From contig JAUIAG010000018.1 in NCBI GenBank assembly GCA_030425355.1, forward strand, positions 1 through 34,834: a stretch of DNA of 34,834 nucleotides. Reading direction: 5' to 3'. A program made the position numbers and the translations under genes. Shown here in pieces: positions 27,638 to 34,834 of this stretch. Origin of the DNA: Verrucomicrobiia bacterium. GTDB taxonomy: Bacteria > Verrucomicrobiota > Verrucomicrobiia > Limisphaerales > JAJOIW01. How positions within the stretch are numbered: the first letter of the stretch is position 1; each line of letters begins with the position of its first letter. Below the pieces are notes generated by a model. That model saw only the letters and a program-made list of their open reading frames with translations. It had not been told where the DNA came from and made no database searches.

Positions 27638-29710
27638 GTGATGTCCGAAAATGGCGATAACCACCTGCATTGGAACAGCATTTCTTTAATGGATGAACAT
27701 ACCATCGATCTTGGCCAGGAAATGGACACGGAGCTCATTCAGGAATTCCTGAGTGACGGCTTTGAGCACCTGGCCGGTATAGAAAACGGCATTCTGGATC
27801 TTGAGGCAGACCCCCACAACTCGGAGGCAATCGACAGCGTTTTCCGGGCATTTCATACTTTCAAGGGCAATGCGGGGTTCCTGAATTTCACTCCTATTGC
27901 AGAACTTGCCCACCGGCTTGAAAACCTGCTGGATGCGGTTCGCAGCGGGGCATTTTCTGTTGACACGCTGGTTGTCGAGCTGATTCTTGAAGGAGGGGAC
28001 CTTCTGCAGCAGTTTGTGGCGGCCATTTCGGATCAGGTATCCGGGCGACAGCCGGTTTCCCCGATTTCCATCGATACCAGCCATCTGCTGCATAAGTTGG
28101 ATGCCAAGCTTTCTCCCGACAGTGGGGACGCAGCGGCCGCAGCTCCGTCACCGGTCGTGACAGACAACCCGATGGAGGAATTATCCGGGTGCCACGAAGC
28201 CGCTTCCTCCGATCTGAATGATGTGACTGATGATGCCGCACACGGAGATTTATTCTCTGATCAGAAAGTTGATCAGGTTCAACCGGCGGATGAAAAGGGA
28301 TGCCGGGACGCTGATACCGGACCGGCACCCGTCAGTGAAGATTCCGCCCCGGAACCTGAGGTGCAGATTCCCGCCCCTGCAATGATTTCCGTCTCCCCGT
28401 CAGTGCAGTCCGACACGGATGAATCCGCCGGGGCCCCTCGGGACTCCAAACCCGCGTCTGTATCTTCCGAGGGGGCGAATGGAGAGGAGACCGGTAAATC
28501 CCCGGCTTCGACAGAAGCTTTGAACAGAAAGCCTGTGATGGAGTCTTCAAGCTCCGTCAAGGTCGCCACCCACAAGCTCGATTCCCTGGTTGATCTTGTG
28601 GGAGAATTTGTCATTGCCCAGTCGCAGGTGATGCAGTCGATTCACGGAGAGGCATTCCTCAATGAACACGCTGTGCGCAACCTCGCTCAGCTCAGCCGGA
28701 TTTCAAAGGAACTGCAGCGGACGGCCATGTCTCTGAGGATGGTTCCCATTCGTAACACATTTCAGAGGATGCAGCGGCTCGTGAGGGACGTTTCCTCACG
28801 CCAGGGGAAACAGGTCAACCTCGTCCTCGAAGGAGAGGAAACGGAGATAGATCGGAATATCGTCGAAGCTATCCATGATCCGCTGGTTCACATGATCCGG
28901 AATTCCGTGGATCACGGAATCGAACGCTCCGAGGTGCGGGAGGCGGCCGGCAAGGACCCGGTTGGCCGGATTGTCCTCAAAGCATACCACCAGGCCGGCA
29001 ATATCATTATCGAAATCATCGATGACGGCGCAGGTCTTGATCGTGACCGCATCCTCCAGAAAGCAATCAGCCGGAAACTCATAGACCCATCTGTTGAACT
29101 ATCGGATGACGAGGTCTTCAATCTCATTTTCACTCCCGGGTTTTCAACTGCCGAAACGATCACCGATATTTCAGGCAGAGGAGTCGGCATGGATGTCGTC
29201 AAACGGAATATCCACAAGCTCCGGGGACGCATCGGAATCAGCAGTGAAAAAGGATCAGGGTCCAGATTTGAGATCTCGCTCCCGTTGACTCTCGCCATCA
29301 TCGAGGGGCTGCTGGTGCGTGTGAATTCCCATTGTTATATCCTTCCGGTGAATTCAGTGAAGGAGTCCTTCCGCATGAGGAAAGAGCAGACCAACACGGT
29401 GAATGGCCGGGGGCGTCTTATCCGCGTGCGTGAGCAGATGATTCCTCTGCTTGATCTCGGCGAGTATTTTCATGTTGGCACCAACAGGACCCGCGATGAT
29501 GACCGGATCGTGATCATCCTTGAGTCCGAGAACGGGACCCGCGGGATTGTCGTGGATGAGCTGGTCGGCAAACACGAAGTCGTCATCAAAAACATTGGCA
29601 GCGTCTTCGAGGTGGATCCGGCCATTTCGGGAGCCACAATCCTTGGCAACGGACTCGTTGGACTGATTCTTGAGCCGTCGGTGCTGGTCCGCCTGCCGGT
29701 CGCCGCCTGA
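27638..29710 (+). CDS. cheA: Chemotaxis histidine kinase CheA
   Basis: 690 aa; Hpt 'VFRAFHTFKGNAGFLNF', dimerisation 'KLDSLVDLVGEFVIAQSQV', HATPase 'HMIRNSVDHGIE', 'GRGVGMDVVKRNI', C-terminal CheW-like 'LLVRVNSHCYILPVNSVKES'. Confidence 0.96.
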   Translation: MMSENGDNHLHWNSISLMDEHTIDLGQEMDTELIQEFLSDGFEHLAGIENGILDLEADPHNSEAIDSVFRAFHTFKGNAGFLNFTPIAELAHRLENLLDAVRSGAFSVDTLVVELILEGGDLLQQFVAAISDQVSGRQPVSPISIDTSHLLHKLDAKLSPDSGDAAAAAPSPVVTDNPMEELSGCHEAASSDLNDVTDDAAHGDLFSDQKVDQVQPADEKGCRDADTGPAPVSEDSAPEPEVQIPAPAMISVSPSVQSDTDESAGAPRDSKPASVSSEGANGEETGKSPASTEALNRKPVMESSSSVKVATHKLDSLVDLVGEFVIAQSQVMQSIHGEAFLNEHAVRNLAQLSRISKELQRTAMSLRMVPIRNTFQRMQRLVRDVSSRQGKQVNLVLEGEETEIDRNIVEAIHDPLVHMIRNSVDHGIERSEVREAAGKDPVGRIVLKAYHQAGNIIIEIIDDGAGLDRDRILQKAISRKLIDPSVELSDDEVFNLIFTPGFSTAETITDISGRGVGMDVVKRNIHKLRGRIGISSEKGSGSRFEISLPLTLAIIEGLLVRVNSHCYILPVNSVKESFRMRKEQTNTVNGRGRLIRVREQMIPLLDLGEYFHVGTNRTRDDDRIVIILESENGTRGIVVDELVGKHEVVIKNIGSVFEVDPAISGATILGNGLVGLILEPSVLVRLPVAA

Positions 29711-29736
29711 TATCTATTCATTATTTATGTAAAAGA

Positions 29737-29768
29737 ATGCCCCTGTCCGGCTTTCGGGACAGGGGCAT
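29737..29768. terminator. Strong hairpin between convergent cheA and dabA (probable shared terminator)
   Basis: ATGCCCCTGTCC (29737-29748) / GGACAGGGGCAT (29757-29768), 12 bp perfect with an 8-nt loop. U-rich flank is better on the minus strand (..GCATTCTTTTAC). Confidence 0.75.
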
Positions 29769-29839
29769 ATGTGTTTGGGCAAACGGAGATGGAAGATGTA
29801 TCCCTGCGCGGCAAATCCTTCTGCCGGCCTGCTTGAGGC

Positions 29840-32128
29840 TTACACCGAACGGGCGACCATGTTATCCTTATCCTCCGTGGAGTGGAACCTGTCCCACTGG
29901 AAGTCCCTGTTGAGAAGATAGGTATTCTGATCGGTCGGGTCGATACAGGCGAGGGTGACCCAGCCATTGCCGAAGAGCTTCTGGAGCACCTGCTGACTGC
30001 GGATGATCGGGTCGATGATGGAGCGCGGGGCATGGACGACCGTCATCAGCCTGAGCGGTTCGTGATAGGGCTGCTGATCCGAACTCCACACTGACTGCAG
30101 TGGCAGCCCGTGCATGAGGTCGCTGGCGTTACCCTGCATGATTCCGAGTTTTCCGGTGATGTTTTTGGTGATCTTGCTGCCGCCGCCAAAAGCCACATTG
30201 TCCAGTGTTGAGAAGAGATACTGTGAGTTGATCCACTGTGCCACGACCATCGGAGCGGTGAGGATGGTGGTCAGAGCCTTGCCTTCCGAGTCCTGGCTCC
30301 AGTCATACGAATGGAGGAAACACCGGCCATCGAGCTTCATTTTTCTGGTGAGGTCGCGCTTCCCGATTATGAAGGCTCCATTGCGGGCCAGTCCCCATTC
30401 CGGTCTGACCTGAGCCCAGTCGACACTGCGTGTCGCTGTGTGTGCGGCGCTGTTGTCCGGCTGCAGGGATTCACCCAGCTGTCCGGCCCGCCAGTGACTG
30501 TTGATAGAGCGTGCCTTTTCAAGATCCTTCCTGAGATCCGCCACCGCGCTGGCGGTGAAACCGGGCAGGCCTTCCGTGAAAAGTTCCACGGCGTCAGTGG
30601 TGGTGTTGTGCTCGGCCGGAACGAAGACCGTCTTCTCGGGGATTGAAATGTCGCGGGTCTCGAGGTAGGTGCGGACAGCGGGGTTGTTGAGGATTGAGGC
30701 GAGGACCCTGGCGTTGGCTCCGCCGTGGCGGCCACCGCATGCTCCGCAGTCCAGGGCTGAAGCATAGGCGTTGTTTCTGGTGACACTGCCATGGCCGCAG
30801 AGAACCACCAGCGGGGCAAAATTCGAGGTCAGTCCCATCAGCCGAAGCGCCCCCTCGCCGTAGACACACTGGTCTTCAAGAGAAATGTCCTCCATGGAGC
30901 TGACAACCGGTTCAGGGCGGCGGATCGCGTTCCTGACCGACTGCGTGATTTTCTCGGCGAGGGCGGGGGTGAAGCTCCGAATACCCATCCATACCCCGTT
31001 GGCAATTCCCATGGTTTCCACCAGGGCAAACGGTGTGCTGAAGGTGTATTTGAGGGACTGGTAGAACCGCTTGAAGGACGTCAGTCTTTCATGCCCCGCA
31101 CGGGAGTGACTGCAGGCTGATTCCGTGCACCCGTGTTTCTGCCGGACGGTATGTTTCGGCTCCAGCAGCACCGGGCACGATGCGTACGATTCTCCAGTGA
31201 CCTCGTCCTCAATCCTTGTCGGGACGCCGAAAAATCCGGCAAAGCCAAGGGTGTCGTAATTGCCGACACTTTCAAGTGCCCTGCGGAACGGTTCCGAGCG
31301 AACGTCGATACAGAAGACCATCTGGGCATCCGCATTCTCCAGCGGCTCGGGCTTCTGCTTTTCCAGTTCATGGAGCAGGGGAAGCCGGAACTCCTCTTCC
31401 GCCCGGGTGATGGTGTTGATCGGTGAAGCGGTCCTGTCTGCCTGCTCAACAGCCTTGTGGTGCCAGCTCAGAAGGTCCCGGGCTTCAGGCCAGAGCAGAC
31501 AGGTAATCGCCAGCCGCACTGCCAGGTATTCCGCCTGGGTCACAGGATACGCGTGCCCGCTTTCCCCGCCACTCCATTCCGTTCTGTATTTGACGTGCGC
31601 CGCCCAGCCCGGGAGCGTGGTGAGCATCAGCGTCAGAAAGGTGGTCTGTTCGTCGGCCGGAATTCCAAGAAAGAGAAAACATTCTCCGATGGCCTTCTCC
31701 GGGGTGTCCGGCAGGCTGGTGATCCACCGGGCCTTTTTCTCATCATCGCCGCAAAGCCTGTCATCAAAACGTGCCAGGTTCAGCCACGCCGCGTACAGAC
31801 CGCGGTCCCGGCCGGGCATCCGGATCGTCGCCTGTCCGTCATCGAAAAATGCCTGGAACCACTTGATCGACTCGCGGTTTACAGATTCCATCGGTTGAGG
31901 CAGCGACTCCTGCTGAAACAGCGCCGCGCCCTGTATGAGTGCATCCTCAATGGCCATGTCTTCGAGGCCCTGGAGCGGGTTGACGGCTATGAGGTTCTTC
32001 AGTGGCCAGAACGGCGCAATATTTTTCCAACTTTCGTTTATGGCTTCCTTGAGCTGCATGATAAAGGGTCTGTTTATAGGCAGTAGTTTCGAGAGATTGT
32101 CATTTGTGATTATGGCTCTGATGATCAT
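29840..32128 (-). CDS. dabA: DabA-type inorganic carbon transporter subunit (DUF2309)
   Basis: 'NESWKNIAPFWPLKNLIAVNPLQGLEDM', 'AQMVFCIDVRSEPFRRALESVGNYDTLGFAGFFG', 'LCGHGSVTRNNAYASALDCGACGGRHGGANARVLA'. The ORF extends to 32191, but the Met at 32128, 1 nt after the upstream stop, fits better. Confidence 0.93.
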   Translation of the reverse strand: MIIRAIITNDNLSKLLPINRPFIMQLKEAINESWKNIAPFWPLKNLIAVNPLQGLEDMAIEDALIQGAALFQQESLPQPMESVNRESIKWFQAFFDDGQATIRMPGRDRGLYAAWLNLARFDDRLCGDDEKKARWITSLPDTPEKAIGECFLFLGIPADEQTTFLTLMLTTLPGWAAHVKYRTEWSGGESGHAYPVTQAEYLAVRLAITCLLWPEARDLLSWHHKAVEQADRTASPINTITRAEEEFRLPLLHELEKQKPEPLENADAQMVFCIDVRSEPFRRALESVGNYDTLGFAGFFGVPTRIEDEVTGESYASCPVLLEPKHTVRQKHGCTESACSHSRAGHERLTSFKRFYQSLKYTFSTPFALVETMGIANGVWMGIRSFTPALAEKITQSVRNAIRRPEPVVSSMEDISLEDQCVYGEGALRLMGLTSNFAPLVVLCGHGSVTRNNAYASALDCGACGGRHGGANARVLASILNNPAVRTYLETRDISIPEKTVFVPAEHNTTTDAVELFTEGLPGFTASAVADLRKDLEKARSINSHWRAGQLGESLQPDNSAAHTATRSVDWAQVRPEWGLARNGAFIIGKRDLTRKMKLDGRCFLHSYDWSQDSEGKALTTILTAPMVVAQWINSQYLFSTLDNVAFGGGSKITKNITGKLGIMQGNASDLMHGLPLQSVWSSDQQPYHEPLRLMTVVHAPRSIIDPIIRSQQVLQKLFGNGWVTLACIDPTDQNTYLLNRDFQWDRFHSTEDKDNMVARSV

Positions 32129-32129
32129 A

Positions 32130-33473
32130 TCAGCTGAATCTGTAGTGGTTGCGGTGAGAGGTGACAGTCCGTGGATGAGGCTGGCTGGCATTCAGAGCCC
32201 CCACGTAGAGGTTGAGAACCCAGTCGGGAAGTCTGGTTCCACGGAACGGGCTGCGTGCAAAAAGTATCGAGAACCACGCCATGGCCAGCAGTGCCATTCC
32301 TGCGATGTGGATTGCGTGTAGCGGCTGGGCCGTGGAAATGCCCATCGGTGCCAGCACCGATTCGATGAGATGAACACTGGCTCCGTAGGCCAGACCCATC
32401 AGTGCAGTGAGTGGCAGTGCGATAAAGACACGGGTGAAGGCCCTGCTGCGGAGTATGGGCATGGCGAACTGCGTCCCGCCAAGCCATGCCACCACAACCA
32501 GCACACTGGTGGTGTCAGCGGCCATCCACGGCTTGTGGCTGCCGAAGGCAAAGGCCGCCGAAGCTGCCGCGCCACAGATCAATGACAAAATCAGGGTCAA
32601 TGGAGAAGGCGGATACCCGAGGTCCAGTCGCTTCTCCTGAGCGGCGCCCCCACTGGCCAGAAAGAGATAGGCCTTGAACAGTCCATGCCAGCACAGGTGT
32701 GCCACCGCCGCTGGAAAAAGCCCCAGCCCGCACTGGACTACCATGAATCCCATCTGCCCCATGGTGGAACAGGCAAGCATGCGCTTCACATCACTCTGCA
32801 TGAGTTTCCACAGCGTTCCCACCAGAGCCGTCACCAGCCCGAGAATGAACATGGCATGAAGGATACCCGGTGCTGACAGAAAGACCGGCGCGAACCTCGC
32901 CAGGAGAAAACCGCCGCCATTCACCAGCCCGGCATGCATGATGGCCGAAACCGGTGTCGGTGAGTTCAGCGAGCTGGTCAGCCAGCGGTGAAATGGCCAG
33001 ATTGCCGACTGCGTCATGGCCCCGGCCAGAAGCAGCACCAGTGCCGGAGTCCAATACGGCGAAGCCGCCCCGCTCGACACAACGCCGCTCACCGTCACTT
33101 CGCCGGTCGCCGCCGTCAGCAGGCCGAATGCACCGCTGATCAGAATGAAGCCCACCAGAAAATTGCGACCGGCCAGAAGTCCCGACGCCTTCGCCGCACT
33201 CCAGCCCGGCTTGTGAACCATCAGAAATACCAGAAGCGTGTTCGAAACCGCCCAGGCCGCCAGAAACAACAGCAGATGGTTCGCCGTCACAAGCACCATC
33301 AGCGAGGCCACCAGCACCCCAAGCTGCATGAAAAACATCCCCTGGCGGCGGTCACCACGCTGATACCGCGAGGCAAAACTCGCCACCACAATACCGATAA
33401 ATCCTACCAGCCCCATCATGATCCATGACAGACCGTCCACCCGTATCCACTGTTCCATCAGTTCCTTGTTCAT
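32130..33473 (-). CDS. dabB: DabB-type proton-conducting membrane subunit (NuoL/MrpD-like)
   Basis: 447 aa; about 13 hydrophobic segments, 'AIWPFHRWLTSSLNSPTPVSAIMHAGLVNGGGFLLARF', 'DVKRMLACSTMGQMGFMVVQCGLG', 'HLCWHGLFKAYLFLASG'. Adjacent to dabA. Confidence 0.9.
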   Translation of the reverse strand: MNKELMEQWIRVDGLSWIMMGLVGFIGIVVASFASRYQRGDRRQGMFFMQLGVLVASLMVLVTANHLLLFLAAWAVSNTLLVFLMVHKPGWSAAKASGLLAGRNFLVGFILISGAFGLLTAATGEVTVSGVVSSGAASPYWTPALVLLLAGAMTQSAIWPFHRWLTSSLNSPTPVSAIMHAGLVNGGGFLLARFAPVFLSAPGILHAMFILGLVTALVGTLWKLMQSDVKRMLACSTMGQMGFMVVQCGLGLFPAAVAHLCWHGLFKAYLFLASGGAAQEKRLDLGYPPSPLTLILSLICGAAASAAFAFGSHKPWMAADTTSVLVVVAWLGGTQFAMPILRSRAFTRVFIALPLTALMGLAYGASVHLIESVLAPMGISTAQPLHAIHIAGMALLAMAWFSILFARSPFRGTRLPDWVLNLYVGALNASQPHPRTVTSHRNHYRFS

Positions 33474-33613
33474 TCTTTCGTGCTTGTTCCTGTTCCTGGT
33501 TGTCGTGTGCTGCCGGTTGTGGTATTAATTTTCCTGTTCCGGCGAAGCATTTATATTAGCTGTTCTTGGATTAACAAAACGAATTAAACTGAATTCAAAT
33601 ATTAGAATTTCTT

Positions 33614-34459
33614 ATGAACCTGGATACGGTAACGCTGCAGTGTTTTCTGGCGGTGGCAGACACTGGAAGTTTTACCCGTGCGGCGGAGCGGGTGGGGCGG
33701 ACTCAATCAGCGGTGAGTCAGCAGATGGCCAAGCTGGAGGGATTTCTGGGCCGGCCGTTGTTGAATCGTGGCCGGACTTTTTCCCTGACGCCCGATGGGG
33801 AGATATTTCTTCGGTATGCGCGTCAGATCTTTGCGCTGCACTGCGAGGCGCTGGATCGATTCAAGGAACCGGATCTGGAAGGGGAGGTGCGCTTCGGGCT
33901 TCCGGAGGATTTTGCCAGTGTGTTCCTGTCGGACGTTCTGGCGGAGTTCGCCAGATTCCATCCGCGGATTCTGCTGCACATTGAATGTGATCTGACCCTC
34001 AATCTTTTCGAGCGTTTCCGGCAGAAGGAGTTTGATCTGGTGCTGGTCAAGATGAACCGCCCGGAGGATTTTCCCAATGGTCAGGATGTGTGGTCGGAGA
34101 CACTGGAATGGGTGGGTGATGCCTCGGTGCTTGACCCGGAAAGGCCGATACCGCTGGTCCTCTCCCCCCAGCCCTGCGTTTACCGGGCGCGGGCCATATC
34201 GGCTCTTGAGGATGCCGGGCGGAAATGGCGGATAGTTTTCTCCAGTCCGAGCTATGCCGGGACCATCGCCGCGGTCAAGGCCGGAATGGGCATTACGGTT
34301 CTACCACGCAACATGGTCCCGGATGACGTTCAGGTCATCCTGCATCAGGATCTTATGCCCTTTCTCGCCGATACCCACATCTCGCTGCTGAAGCACCAGG
34401 GGCAGAATCCGGCCATCAACAGCTTCGAGCGCTTCGTGCTGGAAAAGCTCAAGCCCTGA
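33614..34459 (+). CDS. LysR-family transcriptional regulator
   Basis: 281 aa; 'MNLDTVTLQCFLAVADTGSFTRAAERVGRTQSAVSQQMAKLEGFLGRPLLNRGRTFSLTPDGEIFLRYAR'. Divergent from dabBA. Confidence 0.95.
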   Translation: MNLDTVTLQCFLAVADTGSFTRAAERVGRTQSAVSQQMAKLEGFLGRPLLNRGRTFSLTPDGEIFLRYARQIFALHCEALDRFKEPDLEGEVRFGLPEDFASVFLSDVLAEFARFHPRILLHIECDLTLNLFERFRQKEFDLVLVKMNRPEDFPNGQDVWSETLEWVGDASVLDPERPIPLVLSPQPCVYRARAISALEDAGRKWRIVFSSPSYAGTIAAVKAGMGITVLPRNMVPDDVQVILHQDLMPFLADTHISLLKHQGQNPAINSFERFVLEKLKP

Positions 34460-34484
34460 GGGAAATCCCTTCGCTGCCGGCCCC

Positions 34485-34724
34485 CTATTTCCAGGGACGG
34501 AGATGCCCGTGCCCGGCGTTATTCCCGGCATGGGCTTTGCCGGACTTCTTTGTCCTTTGAAGGTCCATCACCTGACACACGGCCATCAACACAGGACCGG
34601 CAATGCCTGTATAAATAAACAGAAACAGAGAGTCTCCACCGGAAGTCCTGTGCAGCCAAAAACCGATGACACAGAACACCAGCAATACTGAAAACGCAAT
34701 GATGTGGTGTTTCACTTTGGACAA
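34485..34724 (-). CDS. Small membrane protein with two predicted TM segments and a His/Gly-rich tail
   Basis: 79 aa; 'HHIIAFSVLLVFCVIGFWL' and 'SLFLFIYTGIAGPVLMAVCQVM' hydrophobic segments. Coding status supported only by composition and position. Confidence 0.5.
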   Translation of the reverse strand: MSKVKHHIIAFSVLLVFCVIGFWLHRTSGGDSLFLFIYTGIAGPVLMAVCQVMDLQRTKKSGKAHAGNNAGHGHLRPWK

Positions 34725-34780
34725 TTGGTCACTACAGGATATTGGATGTTGTAAAGGTGCAGGCAGTGATTTCCCTCTGC

Positions 34781-34834
34781 TCAGAAAACGCCTTTTTCGT
34801 GGACATAGATCAGATCACCACTCTCAAGCACAGG
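34781..34834 (-). CDS. 3' end of a gene, possibly a polysaccharide export (SLBB/Wza-like) protein (partial)
   Basis: The minus strand reads PVLESGDLIYVHEKGVF* from the window edge. 'L.SGD.IYV.E' is typical of SLBB/export protein C-termini, but only 17 residues are visible. Confidence 0.4.
   Translation of the reverse strand, partial: PVLESGDLIYVHEKGVF

Noticed and set aside
1-34834. CRISPR array, tRNA/rRNA, transposase or phage genes
   Set aside because: No regularly spaced repeats, no tRNA cloverleaf or rRNA sequence, and no transposase, integrase or phage structural ORFs seen in any frame.

Overview
The window is a chromosomal-type segment with no CRISPR array, tRNA, rRNA or recognisable mobile element. 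The paired PSD1/DUF1501 genes and a C-terminal 'QQSHDFRQWDD...CFYRAI' module suggest Verrucomicrobiota/Planctomycetota relatives; this is inference only. Left to right it holds: an adaptor tail plus RND efflux permease; a coiled-coil/LysM envelope protein; pyrD; a PSD1 cytochrome-like + DUF1501 pair (-); a 1334-aa secreted multidomain protein; a cstA-like transporter (-) and a divergent CPA1-type Na+/H+ antiporter; an ATP-dependent DNA ligase + MBL-fold exonuclease pair (-); a chemosensory cluster; a dabB-dabA inorganic-carbon transporter pair (-) with a divergent LysR regulator; a small membrane protein; and the 3' end of a gene resembling a polysaccharide export protein. The chemosensory cluster is nine minus-strand genes (cheR, cheD, HDOD, cheB, cheX-like, HDOD-like/cheX fusion, cheY, cheW, MCP) ending at a strong terminator, with cheA divergent. 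The most interesting signals are: (1) the 390-bp cstA/antiporter intergenic region, with a multi-branched inverted-repeat structure upstream of the antiporter and an intrinsic-terminator-like hairpin in the cstA leader; (2) two CheX-type phosphatases with intact motifs in one operon, one fused to what looks like half an HDOD domain similar to the HDOD gene in the same operon; (3) DabAB next to a LysR gene without visible carbon-fixation genes. All family calls come from motif recognition by eye; no database search was run.
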